From positions 23,786,278 through 23,850,277 of the forward strand of contig OY783194.1 in NCBI GenBank assembly GCA_963678675.1: a DNA stretch of 64,000 nt, given 5' to 3'. This DNA is from Xiphydria camelus (lineage: Eukaryota; Arthropoda; Insecta; Hymenoptera; Xiphydriidae). The translations under genes and the position numbers were made by a program. The stretch's first letter is position 1. The number at the start of each line of letters is the position of its first letter. Positions 44,060-55,224 of the stretch are shown here, piece by piece. The notes under the pieces were generated by a model, which made no database searches, was not told the DNA's origin, and was given only the letters and a program-made list of their open reading frames with translations.

Positions 44060-44376
44060 TTAACCTCTTACTGCATGATTTTTTATATTTTCAAAAGAAA
44101 AATTCTGTAGGTTAATTTTGACCTTTTATAGAAGAAAATAACGCTAAAGGACTATTTTTTGCAAAAATTAATATTTATTTTCAATTGGGATTGGCTGTCA
44201 AACGATTTATTTCCCAGAAATAAAGTTTCATTTTTCAGGTAATGCAGATTTCATGTAAATAAATGTAAATGGACAAATATTTGTGGTTCAATTTAGGCTA
44301 TAGGTCAATAGATGGCGCAAACTATGTCAAAATATTTCATATGCCATATATGGCACACCATGCAGTAAGAGGTTAA
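44060..44376. mobile_element. TTAA-flanked MITE, CCTCTTACTGCATG ends
   Basis: TTAA-CCTCTTACTGCATG and CATGCAGTAAGAGG-TTAA are exact inverted ends around a 309-bp unit. The right side also carries ATATGCCATATATGGCA, a local palindrome. Noncoding, piggyBac-like by target site. Confidence 0.8.
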
Positions 44377-44855
44377 GGTAGTTCTATTATGTAGGACCGT
44401 ATTTGGCGGGCGTATCAGAAAAGTCCGATCAAATTAGTTTAAAATATAATATATATATACATTTTTTATCCATAACTATTATAATAACATAAGAGCTTGT
44501 TTTCAGTATGATTTTTCTCACGAAGTTAATCGGTAATCTGCCTTCAAAAGTTTTGTTAATAAACCAATACTTGCTTCTTAAACATATATCCTTAAGAAAG
44601 ATCGGAATATTTAAACACAGTGCAGAAACATTATTTCAAAAACTGCGATGAAAAATAGATATCTTATTCTCAAAACTCTCATTCCTACACCAGAATCCAA
44701 CAGGACTTCCTTTATAACTTCGTCAATGTTGTAAGGACCATGTACTGTGTGTATACCTGTATATCCATTCCCTTTTATAGATCCACATCCGGGGCAAGCG
44801 AAAATTATTTGCGCGCGCTCCTCTATAATATTCTCGGGAGAACACTTAACGCTCC
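44377..44855. other. Noncoding sequence, nothing identified
   Basis: AT-rich, no frames of note. Confidence 0.4.
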
Positions 44856-44958
44856 TATAGGGTAAAACGGGGTGAGTGAAGTTGGCCCCTCCTTTCCATT
44901 ACTTTCCATAGAAACGAGGGGCCAACTTCACTCGCTATATCACCCCGTTTTACTATAC
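44856..44958. mobile_element. Hairpin MITE family B, copy 7
   Basis: TATAGGGTAAAACGGGGTGA and TCACCCCGTTTTACTATA form the outer stem; GAAGTTGGCCCCTCCTTTCC and its complement form the inner stem. Confidence 0.85.
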
Positions 44959-44959
44959 C

Positions 44960-45680
44960 GTTTTCGCCGGCGCACCTGATGTCGGCCGAGCCGTCGTCCA
45001 TTTTAGACCCGGGTCCGAGAAATCGTCCGATAACTCTCGTACCTATGTAGGCTTAATCTATTAATAAGTAATGGAAATTCTAAGATCCATTAGCACATTC
45101 ACGTCAGGTTCAAAATGTTTATTTAGACCTTTCGCCAAATGGAAATGTCCATCTATGAAATGGTCGGGTTGTATCCATGAACATTGTGTGTGTGTGTGTG
45201 TACCACAAAATCTTTTTTTCTCCTATATCCTTAACTCTCTGTTAATAATACCCATCAAGTATTTCCGTTTCATTCCAAAAACACGCTAAAAATAGAAAAT
45301 ATCTGTACATAAATTCGAAAAAATCATTTGGCAAAACTGACGTAATTTTTTCTCACTACAATCTGTCTATAAATGATCTAGAAAAGCGGAAAGGACGAAA
45401 AAAGAAACGTACTCCGATTATACACGGATCGACGAGTACGCTGTAGATATAGAAAGTTGCATATCACGAGGATTTCGCAGCGACGAATTTGGAATTCTTG
45501 GACCGGTTGATCTATCCACCGGATAACGCTTATCCACCGCCGGTTCAATCCCCAAAGAACGAATATGATTGATGGACTCGGGGTTCAACTGGAGAATAAT
45601 TTATTATGCGAGCATAAAAAGATTGAGCCCTTGGCGCGAGGATTTACTGAGTCTCTTGATACTATGGATGGATCGAGCAT
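44960..45680. other. Noncoding sequence, nothing identified
   Basis: Includes a short GT run at about 45187-45200. No supported frames. Confidence 0.35.
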
Positions 45681-45681
45681 G

Positions 45682-46316
45682 TATACAGAGCGAGCTTTCT
45701 AAGACCCCCAAAGCCCCGTTTATTTCTGTTTCGTCACTTTACGAAAAAATCTTTCGAATAAAAGTTGATTAGTATCGAGAGTAACATGTGATACGTGCAA
45801 AAGATTTTTGATAGCATGTATTATTTACGAGATCGCTTTCATTTGTTTAAGTGGAACTCGATTTGTTATTTCTACAGAAATTAGTACGATTATGAGTATT
45901 GCTACTCTTGGTTTACAAATGGTAACCACATCCAAATTTATTTATTTGTCGACGTCTACAAAAGTTGTAAAGCTCGTCGAGACACCCGAACCTAACTCTC
46001 TCTTACTCTTACTTACTATTATACTTTGAGCGAAATTATCTGACAACTGTTCAACGGGCGAGCATTTTACTTTATACCTTTTTTATTAGCATCAACAAGC
46101 TCCACAACTTTTGTAGAGGTAGAAAGATCGAATTTTATTTGAAAAAATGACGGTGGGGTTCATATTTCGTAAAAAGCACGTGTTATCGAAAACTCTTTAC
46201 ATGTATCACGTATCCCCCTCGATACGAAAAAACTTTTGTTCGAAAGATTTTTTTATAAAGTGGCAGGTATTGGAAATGAACGAGGCTTTAGGTCTTAAAA
46301 GGCCCACCCTGTATAG
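45682..46316. mobile_element. Family D foldback element, full copy
   Basis: GTATACAGAGCGAGCTTTCT at the left and GGCCCACCCTGTATAGCC at the right. Arms carry AAAATCTTTCGAATAAAAGT and TTTTGTTCGAAAGATTTTTT. Diverged relative to the 43160 copy. Confidence 0.7.
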
Positions 46317-46777
46317 CCTTTCGGATATGCACCGCTAAAAGGATTTGTAAAAATTCGCTGTATATTTTCTATACAAAAGTATTATAAAATTGCAGGTTAA
46401 GCGCAGTATCGTGAATCACTATGAATTATTTATAATTTTCGAAAAGAGTTTGGAATTGTACAATTTTTACTACAAAGATGCTTAAATTTCGGTACATTTA
46501 AAATGTTCTGTAGTAAATTTAAATCAATCTTTAGTAATATTGTAATTTGTTCAATCGCGTATAGTAATTTTAATGGATAAATTTGATTGATACAAAGTTC
46601 ATAAGTATCATGTGAAGTTTACTACAAAAACTTTGTACCTCTATAGGTATGTCAACTTAAAACGTTAACGATGAGATACAATTTTTCATTTCTATTTTTA
46701 CTTCAAAAATGAATAAAAAGTCAATGTCATAGTTATAATTTTCCGAAGATCCTTCAAATTGCTCAACTCTTACTTTA

Positions 46778-47038
46778 TTTTATATATCTGTAGCTGAGAA
46801 GTAAATAGTCGTAACTCCAATTTTACCCAATATTGAGATCATTTTCAAACTACACTTTTTCAACTTACTACTGTGGTAAAAAATCGTAAGTCCCGTTTTA
46901 TTGGTTGCCAATATTTTTAGTTTTGAAAAAGTAGTATCTCCATGTATCAGTGGGGTAAAGGTAAAATTGTTTTGCTCGCTACTGAAAACTTTCTTTTACA
47001 GACATACGATTGTTTACCTCTCAGCTACAGATATATAC
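46778..47038. mobile_element. Inverted-repeat element, ATATCTGTAGCTGAGA ends
   Basis: TATATATCTGTAGCTGAGAA and TCTCAGCTACAGATATATAC are complementary over about 20 bp, then diverge. Interior weakly symmetrical (ACTACTGTGGTAAAA). Noncoding. Confidence 0.5.
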
Positions 47039-47260
47039 ATGAAGAGTCATTCAGTTTCTTAAAAATTATAATCTCTAAAACGCAACTTCCAAACGTTTCC
47101 AAAATCAAATATAGAGGATAACGTGCACCTGAGCGGCTTACCCTATTCGGTATTTTTCTCAGTTTCATATTTTAACTCTTACTGTAACAAAATACAGAGA
47201 GTCTCTAAACTACGTCAGTAGAAATGGATATGAAGAGGCGAAAATAACACCCTTTCGTTA

Positions 47261-47786
47261 TTAAGGTTTCTCGAGCGGTACAGGGGCTTTTTCCCTGTTA
47301 AAAGTTAGTCCACTGAAGTACAGTAACAGTCTAAAGTATGTTCTTCGTGCGATGTGACAACAACGTTTGACGTACAGTAGTATGTGTATATCTGTGAGTT
47401 CAAAAATGGAGTCCAAAACATCTGATCATGCATCTGTACGTCATGCAACGTTGCCACGTTGACTTATCAAAGTTTAAATTTATAAAGAACAATTAATAAA
47501 AAAATAGCGGGCTTCTTAATGAACGTGAAAATTGGTATAGATGATTTTAGTTCATTAAACTTCCTGTTCAAAAAATTTCAGAATTTTTTCACTATTTTTC
47601 TCAGAAATATCGCGGTTTGTTGGTTATAACCCATAAGTACGTGTTATTGTTATTCAAAAATCTTTGCAACGAGCTTCTTAAAAGACTTGAAAATTTATCT
47701 GAATTTTTTTTGTACTTCAATCTACCGAATGCAATCATTTTCAAGCATTTCTCACTATTTTTAGTATAACGCACCAGAAACCTTAA
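47261..47786 (+). mobile_element. TTAA-flanked 520-bp MITE family A, copy 4
   Basis: TTAA-GGTTTCTCGAGCG and CGCACCAGAAACC-TTAA (two changes in the right end) with a 518-bp interior, same orientation as copy 1. TTAA flanks are intact. Confidence 0.88.
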
Positions 47787-48640
47787 ATTTCCACCATTGT
47801 CGCTACTAAACGTTAATCGTGATAAATCAAGAGAATCGGTAGATCCCTCCACCGGAAATAACGACTAAAATCGCAGTGGGTATGCTTACACTTGAAACTT
47901 GCCTAATCGGTTCGAATTTTAGAGAAGTGTCGCGGTCGCTAACGTCGAACCAATCAGACTAAAAATCGGAGAACCAATGGATCTGGCGCCCACTGGGTAA
48001 AATTGATAAATAAGCATCCTCATTTATTATGATCATCGAGTTATGAACATCGGTACACGATTCCAACTACTCGCTTTTTGTGACTGTTCCCGGAGAGAAA
48101 ACGTGTAAAAAATAGACCACCTTAGTTAGGCCGGATCGATACCCCCACGCATACATATATAGGTACCGCAAAGACTCTTTGCAGCGGGGAATTTCACGCC
48201 GGAAATGAGATTCGCTCTCGTCGATTACCCGCGGAGGCGACGACGACGACGCGGACAACATTCCTGCGAATCCCGCGGCGATTCTTTATCCGCGCCGTGA
48301 CGTTCCGACGCGGTGCGAACGTTCGCGAAGTCGGAAACGAGAAGGAAACGAATTCCCGTGTGTGACCTGCATTACCGACGGAGCAAAAATTTCGCGTGCC
48401 TCGTCGCCGATATGTGGGTCACGTGTGTTCCCCTTTTTATTCCGCACACCGCATCGAGGCCGCTCGGAGTACGTCATTTCGCGCGGTACATCGACCGCCG
48501 TCGATCGAAACACGCTCCGAATAAAGTAATTGCGCATCTGGGTAGCCGACTGTGCTCAAATAGTCGACGAAATTCATTCATTTCCTCTTCGTTAATAGCG
48601 GAGCATATCTATATCTTCTGAATTTCAAAAATTGATATTT
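47787..48640. other. Mixed sequence with CpG-rich island, no gene called
   Basis: The CG-dense part is 48180-48560. Complementary frames on both strands (48286-48621) have no recognised domain. Confidence 0.35.
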
Positions 48641-48644
48641 TATT

Positions 48645-48750
48645 CCACTCAATTTCGCGGTTTCCTTTCACAGACACACAGCGCTGTACTCACTTCAGCT
48701 GCTGCGCCTGATAGAGGGCAACCGCGAAATATAAAACGCCTCAGCACTGT
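48645..48750. mobile_element. Diverged relative of the 7146 hairpin element
   Basis: CAATTTCGCGGTTTCC and GGGCAACCGCGAAATATAAA are the inverted arms; the loop includes ACAGCGCTGT. Related to the inner arm of 7146-7269. Confidence 0.5.
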
Positions 48751-49300
48751 ACCGAAAGACCGTCTTAAAATTGTACTAAAGAAATAAAAGCAAGCATCAC
48801 TAAATCGAGTCACTCAACGCGCCAGTGATTTCTAGGTGAGGTTAAGGTCTAGGGTACCAACCCAGACTTATAATAGATGCACGTGGCGTAGTGCCAGCGA
48901 CGAGGCGCCATAATATTGCCGCTTACAATGTTAGTCACCTCTCCAACGGTTTCCTTTGTCCGTCGGTCCGGCGATATAATATTTTAAACGTTGTTACTGC
49001 CGAGATCTAAATATTTACCAGAGCGGCTCGGCTAGGTCTAATCGAAGTGCGATTTATCCCCCCCTCGCTTTGTAAATGTATGCAGCGGTGACGCATTTCT
49101 TTTACATTCTATCGCGTCTGTCTCCCTCTCACACCTGGCACTCTCTTCCGGATCTGTTCAACGTCAATGTATAATCCTACGAGACAGGCACGTGAAGTTG
49201 GAATCTCTAAGCAAAGTTCTTCTCGTCTCGTGTCGTCGGTATGCTGTGCACTGAATTGATGCTGTAAATTTATGAAAGAATTCTTATAAATGTATGTATG
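48751..49300. other. Noncoding sequence, nothing identified
   Basis: No supported frames or repeats. Confidence 0.35.
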
Positions 49301-49302
49301 TA

Positions 49303-49440
49303 TACGGGCTCCACTCAAGATAGTCACGTTGTTTATTTCCGTTATTTGCCATTTTACGAACAAGTATTTCAAATAAAAGTTGTTTGGTGTCGAGGGGAAA
49401 ATATGGTACATGCAACAAATTTTTGATAACATGTATTAAC
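49303..49440. mobile_element. Family D foldback fragment
   Basis: TTATTTCCGTTATTTGCCAT, TTTCAAATAAAAGTTGTTTG and GTGTCGAGGGGAAAAT are one arm of the family. The rest is replaced by the old repeat beginning at 49440. Confidence 0.55.
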
Positions 49441-49562
49441 ATGAATTCTGTAAATCGTTCGAATTTCATAATCCTAACTACAAAATCGTAATAAGCGATC
49501 CTGAAAACATATATCACCTTTAATTTAAATGATCCGTCAGCAGAAAAATGTGCCCCTCAAAG
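49440..49562. repeat. Old interspersed repeat, partial copy 3
   Basis: CAAAATCGTAATAAGCGATC, GAAAACATATATCACC and the CAGCAGAAAAATGTGCCCC end match the family at 2635 and 20650. Confidence 0.4.
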
Positions 49563-49580
49563 GATTAAAAATGGCATTAT

Positions 49581-50179
49581 TTAACCCTTCGTTACTCACG
49601 TGGTTGTTTGAAACATAAGAGCTCACCTGGAGTGTACCCTAGACCCCAGTTAAAAGTTAACATTTTCTTAGTGAAAAATAGAAATTTTTTAATACTTTTT
49701 TTTTATTTTAAAGCTTGAGATATTGCCTAATGATCTCAATATTAAAAAAAAATTAATTTCGTAATTTTCTATTTGAAAATAAAACTCGAAGTCTCGGTAC
49801 ATGAGATCTCGGTTTTTAGACGCTCAGATCTCCCTGCCGATTTTTATTAAAAAATAGTATAAATAATAGACTGAGGATGGTTATCATACTCTCGTTTTAT
49901 TAACGAAGGACAAATTAACAAATTGGAACAAGTTTTATAGAAAAATATGAAATATTAAGTTAATTACAGATTGTTAAAAATCACTTTTTAACACTTTGCA
50001 GCGTTCTGTCGGATAAACAAATCGGTTTTGTCTTGCATTTTTAGTGCCAAATTTTTTAATGAAATGTTTTCGAAAGCTACCTACTGGAAGTGCCAAAATC
50101 GAAAAAAAAGAACGGCGTGGCATGCAAAAAAAGGAGGCTGGGGTGTCGCCTACACCCTACGTGAGCAACGAAGGGTTAA
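49581..50179. mobile_element. 591-bp TTAA-flanked MITE family H, copy 2
   Basis: TTAA-CCCTTCGTTACTCACGTGG opens and CTACGTGAGCAACGAAGGG-TTAA closes it. Interior length equals that of copy 1 at 18849. Differences are scattered substitutions and small balancing indels. Confidence 0.87.
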
Positions 50180-51600
50180 AATAACCCTCGAATTGATAGA
50201 AATCAATTTTGTTATGGATTCATCTTGCAAAACTTTCGTCTCGACTGAGCCCACCCTCTACAAAATAACATTTAAAATCTGAACACAGTAAGCTATAAAT
50301 GGCATTTTTGTCAAAAATTGCACTCATGAGGTTTTCAAAGTAAGGTATCGATATAGGGAGGCATGACTCGTCATCATCCGGTCGCACGACCGAGAGAAAG
50401 TGAAACGTCTCCCCCGCGCGCGTCTTCCTTTATACGCGAACGCGGCGAGACGAAGAAAGAGTGGGAGAGAGAAAATTGCTCTCCGAACGTGGGGCGCAAC
50501 GACCGAACGAATTCCGTGTCTGGCGCGGGGTACGATATTCGACGGCGCCAGACAATCGACTTAGCAAATTCCGCGAAGTAGCATGCCGGAGAGCCCCGCG
50601 AGCTGAGGATACTCGAGTTAACTTTAATTGCCCGTTTGGCTACATAATAAATGACGCCCTCTCCGCGGCTGCCGCGAGGAAAAACTTGCTCGCGCCCTTC
50701 ACCCTGAATACGTCGTGACATTGCTCGCGGCCGGACGGCCGGCTGCAGTGGCAATTAATACCTTCAAATTTTTTATTCATGTGCATATTTCACGCCCATC
50801 CTCACGCCGTTTTTTCCTTCTCTCTCTCTCGCATAGTGCTGGAAGACTGAAGCAGTTTATTGTCGCCTCTCATTGCAACATTGATTGCTCTGGCCATCGT
50901 CGATCAATTTTGTGACTCGGATCGAACTACATATGTACTTTTTATCTCCGCAACAATTAATTTACTAACTATTAATTCTTCTATTTCTTTTATTCGAATA
51001 CGATGTATTATATTTACTACGAGTTTGAATTAAATTAAAAATGTTTATAACGTTATAACACTTTAACAGTACTAAATCTAAACCTGAGATATGAAACCTC
51101 TATTGTGAATGCAAAAAATAAAGAATTGTCGCAAAACTCGAGTGATATTTCTAATTTAATATTTAATAATAATCTAATATTTCTAATTTGATATTTCTAA
51201 TAATCTGATTAAGCCATTCTAGCTGATGAAAGGCCTCTTAAAAGCACCTCGAAATAATCTTATTTCTTGAGATGCGACTATAAATACAGATCCTCTTGCA
51301 TTCGAGTATCCGGATGATAGTCCATGCAGTCGCCAGTTTTACCCAGAAAACATAAGCAGAAAATGAACCGGCGTTGTATCGTGTTTTGTAGACGCTGAAA
51401 AATTCAGCCGCGTCGAAAGACGAAATACGAACCTTTGTTTTCAAGAGGCTCTTCTCAGAATTCTTACTTCCGCGCACATAATATGTATGTGTATGTGCCG
51501 CAAACTCGTTATGAAGCGTGCGGATAAAGAGCATCAATGGCGTGGGTCGTTCATATGGACCGCTCACGAATTTGTTTAATTTTAAAATACGCGTATGAAA
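50180..51600. other. CpG-rich island then AT-rich filler
   Basis: CG-dense at 50370-50760 with overlapping frames on both strands; otherwise AT-rich. No gene supported. Confidence 0.35.
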
Positions 51601-51634
51601 AAAAAATTCTTAGTTTTATTCTGTCGTAGTTAAT

Positions 51635-51835
51635 TAAAAAAATAGTTGTGGTAGGTACTTAATTATTTTGATGATGACCGATCGAGTTTATTAATCACCA
51701 CTCATCTGTTATACCTAGTTGTAGCACAATTTTGTTCAGTTTCGGCGACATAAAATAGTTACTACTATGAAAACAGAGCCAATTACCAGACTCAAATAGT
51801 TGTCACGACTATATTCCATTTTTTTCAGTTTTCTT
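51635..51835. mobile_element. ACAACTATTTTT family N element
   Basis: Contains AATAGTTGTGGTAGG, AATAGTTACTACTATG and CTCAAATAGTTGTCACGACT. The last segment shows the family's uninterrupted CTC(G/A)AATAGTTG sequence. Confidence 0.45.
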
Positions 51836-51954
51836 ATTATTATTTAAATCCAAATTTACAATGGTCCACATTAATTAAAAATTGTGTTTTTCATATAGTA
51901 GAAAATTAATTATATAGATCCACTTAATTGACCTACAATTTAAATATACCTACT

Positions 51955-52170
51955 AAAAGGCAGAAATAATTGTGGCAACTATTTTGTCCGTAACTATTCA
52001 AGTTCTGCAATCGGTACTAATTTGTATAGTTGTGACAACTATTTTTAATCGATGAAACTTAAAAATTATCGTGAAAATTATTTTCAAAACACTGGTACCG
52101 ATTGCCACAAACTCGAATAGTTCTGACCAAACTGATTGCTCTACAACTATATATTTTTTTCTCTTAAAGT
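51955..52170. mobile_element. ACAACTATTTTT family N element
   Basis: AATAATTGTGGCAACTATTT at the left and AACTCGAATAGTTCTGACCA, AACTGATTGCTCTACAACTA at the right. The last block is the intact version of the sequence interrupted at 52772. Confidence 0.5.
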
Positions 52171-52301
52171 AGATTAATTTATAAAACTTTCCCTTGCAAC
52201 TAAATCTCGTCTATTGAAACAAGTTAAAAATTAGTTTCATCATCTATTTCAATCAAATAAGAGCCTAGAATCACATGAACCAGTTTTATTATTTAACTAG
52301 G

Positions 52302-52395
52302 TACGGTAAAACGACGCGAATTGGCTACGGAAGTTGGTCTCTCAATGTGATTACTTTCTGTGGCAACGAGGGGCCATCTTCCATTTTACCCTCTA
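52302..52395. mobile_element. Hairpin MITE family B, diverged copy 8
   Basis: ACGGTAAAACGACGCG at the left, TTTTACCCTCTA at the right, inner arms GGAAGTTGGTCTCTCA and GAGGGGCCATCTTCC. Confidence 0.6.
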
Positions 52396-52505
52396 TACCT
52401 CTACTTTCAATTGATGGTTAAAAGCATGCACTTTATATGGCATAGATGCTATGTATATGCATAAGTGGGGGCTAAAAAACAAATATGTGATCTTTTTCTC
52501 TTTCA

Positions 52506-52925
52506 AATGTATGAGATACACAAAAAGAAAAGAACAACTATTACGACTGTATTCGAATTTAGTAATCAGCACCAAGTTCATTATAGTTGTAACAATTATT
52601 TTTCAGTTCCGTTAACTATACATATTTTGTTATAGTTGTCGCAACTATTTTTAGTTCTATTAATTAAAAAATAGTTCACTATAGATGTCACAACTATTTT
52701 TTCGTTCCATTAACTAAAAAATAGTTGCGAAAACTATAATGAACTAGCTGATACTGATTACCAAACTCGAATATAGGGTAAAACGGGATGATTTGGCGAA
52801 TGAAGTTGGCCCCTCGTTTCCATTACTTTCCATAGAAACGAGGGGCCAACTTCATTCGCCAAATCACCCCGTTTTACCCTAGTTGCGACAAAACTGATTG
52901 CCGTAACCACTTCTTGTCTTTCAGT
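52506..52925. mobile_element. ACAACTATTTTT family N element split by a family B hairpin
   Basis: The family sequence runs from about 52506 to CCAAACTCGAATA, is interrupted at 52773-52881, then resumes GTTGCGACAAAACTGATTGC and ends TTCTTGTCTTTCAGTGTA. Several near-identical AACTATTTTT-AGTT units inside suggest internal duplication. Confidence 0.6.
52773..52881. mobile_element. Hairpin MITE family B, copy 9, nested at a TA site
   Basis: A near-perfect palindrome, TAGGGTAAAACGGGATGATT through AATCACCCCGTTTTACCCTA, with inner GAAGTTGGCCCCTCGTTTCC arms. It sits inside a family N element; the intact family sequence (CTCGAATAGTT) implies insertion at TA. Confidence 0.9.
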
Positions 52926-53142
52926 GTAGGGTAAAAGTAAGATAAATGCCCCAGTCTCTGTATAACTTTGATCGCAATTATCTCGAAACGTATCTCGAAG
53001 ATATATGAACAATGTATATAGTTTTTTTCTAGTAAAAGCATAGATAAGCATTTTTTACTTAAACGTTTCTTCGACATCTGCATCTAATTTCAAGATAATC
53101 GATTTTGAACTTGCTTTTCGAACCAATGGGGTTTGACTGTAT
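52925..53142. mobile_element. GTAGGATA foldback element, copy 5
   Basis: GTAGGGTAAAAGTAAGATAA, then GATCGCAATTATCTCGAAAC; on the right TTTCAAGATAATCGATTTTG and AACCAATGGGGTTTGACTG. Noncoding. Confidence 0.55.
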
Positions 53143-53670
53143 GCTAAAAATGCCAGTTCTTCAAATTCTCTCCCTCGAACACACACGTACGAATTTATTA
53201 ACGCCGAGGTAATTTTCCGCTCTTTTAGCTTCCGCCCGATTATCAATTCAAAAAGACTCAACATATACATAGGTATAATTCTCTTCGCGGTGAAACCGTG
53301 ACGCGAATAGCGCGTCTCTCTGAATGGACGACGCTTATAAAGCATCGTTCCGATGCGCCACTGCTAATTAGTAGGATTTAATGCGACGCCGCAGTCGCAT
53401 TTATTTCGCGCTCGACTGCCGTCTCCGTCGTATCGCCGACTGATAAATGGACGAGGATCTTGTCCCGGTAACGAGGAGTATATCGTACGTATAGCCTGGA
53501 CAAGTTGTACAATTGGCTCGGCATCGGCACAGCTACGCTTTCCGAATTTTATTGCTCACGAAGAGACCGTTCCAACATGATCTTGATGGGGCATCGTAGG
53601 TTCTTAGTTCGTAGAAGAACTGGGAAACACTGTACCTACATTTCTCGCGGTAGCTCAATTTTAGGCTCAA
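53143..53670. other. Mixed sequence, no supported gene
   Basis: CG-enriched at 53280-53480. No recognised content. Confidence 0.35.
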
Positions 53671-53671
53671 C

Positions 53672-54312
53672 TCAGACGGACCACTATTGAACCACATCGC
53701 CACCACAAAACGGTAGTTGGTCGGTGGTTCTGCTGTCGCAGGAATAAACCAACATGGAACTGCAACTGTCACAAGTATTTTACCTACTCGCCTTATAGTG
53801 AGTGCTAGGCGTTCTTCAGCTGATATTATTTTCTCATAGTTGTGTCATGTCATTGTATACAGTCCGTTAACTGATTTAATAAATAATCAATTGTGTTTTT
53901 GCTCATTCGAAAATAATTGAAAAGTTTGTAATCATACATTCGCAACGAATGATATATTAACTTGAATTGGTTCTCGTTTTTATTTTCCGTCGGGGTAAAA
54001 CGGGGTGAAATGGCGAGTGAAGTTGGCCCCTCATTTCCATTACTTTCCATAGAAACGAGGGGCCAACTTCACTCACCATCTCACCCCGTTTTACCCTATA
54101 GGATGAACTCAACAAGTTTTGTTTCGACGACGCCGCTTTCTTCGACGTAGTAAAAGCCACAACAGTGCTTCTTCTTCGAAATTCATTTTGATACAAAAAT
54201 GAACTACTGTCCTGCGGCTACCGTCGCGTGTGGTTGATTCCTGCGATAGCAGAACCACCGACCAACCACCGTTTTGTGGTCGCGGTGTGGTTCAAAAGTG
54301 GTCCGTCTGAAT
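53672..54312. mobile_element. Inverted-repeat element with ~80-bp arms
   Basis: CAGACGGACCACTATTGAAC, CACCACAAAACGG, GTTGGTCGGTGGTTCTGCTG on the left are mirrored by CAGCAGAACC-type sequence (AGCAGAACCACCGACCAACC), CCGTTTTGTGGTCG and AAAAGTGGTCCGTCTG on the right. The middle holds a family B hairpin (53992-54101). No clear transposase frame. Confidence 0.7.
53992..54101. mobile_element. Hairpin MITE family B, copy 10
   Basis: GGGGTAAAACGGGGTGAAAT and TCTCACCCCGTTTTACCC are the outer arms, with the standard inner GAAGTTGGCCCCTCATTTCC stem. Nested near the middle of a larger inverted-repeat element. Confidence 0.9.
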
Positions 54313-54935
54313 GGCTATATCGAAAATGAAGCGAGATGCAATAAAAGTTTGACGGTGAAAGTTGTTTAGCTTCAAAAATTTAACAATTTTTGTTCGCACG
54401 TTTTTGTTGTATTTCGCTTCATTTCCGAGATAATTCAATTATGTTGAATTTAAACATTGAACTCTTATTGGATCCTTGTAAATTTACAGTGAAACTCTTT
54501 TTTTTCATAACTTCAAATCTACGGTATCTCGTTATAATAGGACATGCATGGGTAGGACGATCTCCTTGTTAGCATAGATGCACCCATATTCACCCGTATG
54601 GGGCATGCGTGTGTCCGACGCTGAATCAGCACCAAGCAAATGGATTGGCCCAGCACTTACGCCAGCTGTCCGAGAGAGCAAGATCCTGACAGCCATTCAA
54701 CGATTATCTCCGTCAAACACAATTATGTATCCAAAGCTTCATTCATTCAAATTCACAATTATACCTTAAAGATATCTTTTCGATAATCGCATATTTGATT
54801 TAATAAATATTAAGATTTTCGAGATAATTGTCAGATAAATATTGAGCTCATTATACTTTCTAAATTAAATGAAAATTTATTCGTCTTCGAACGCCAATAC
54901 TACAGCTGCTAACTGAATCACTGTTCGACTTTTAG
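54313..54935. other. Noncoding sequence, nothing identified
   Basis: No supported frames or repeats. Confidence 0.35.
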
Positions 54936-54938
54936 TGC

Positions 54939-55224
54939 TTCCAACATTGAACTGGTGTTGATCCATGATAATCGACTTCTAATGTCATCTCAATAGTTGA
55001 CAAGTTTATCCTGAGAATCCTCTGTTCTCGAAAAACGATCGAAGAAAGACTTCAGAAATAATTTGAAGGAAAAATTGGTAATTCCAACATTGAACTAATG
55101 TTGGTCCATAACAATCGACTCCTAATATCGTCCCAATAGTTGAAAAGCTTATTCTGAGAAACCTTTGTTCCCGCAAAGCGATCGAAGGAAAACTTTAGAA
55201 ATAGTTTGAAGAGAAAATTAAATT
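54939..55224. repeat. Two-copy tandem repeat, 143-bp period
   Basis: TTCCAACATTGAACTGGTGT begins the first unit and TTCCAACATTGAACTAATGT begins the second, 143 bp later. Similarity runs through AATCGACTTCTAAT/AATCGACTCCTAAT and CGATCGAAG. Moderately diverged. Confidence 0.8.

Noticed and set aside
54540..54720. Possible tRNA-like segment (GGGTAGGACGATCTCC region)
   Set aside because: No cloverleaf with anticodon and T-arm GTTC-type sequence could be drawn. No other tRNA or rRNA was recognised.
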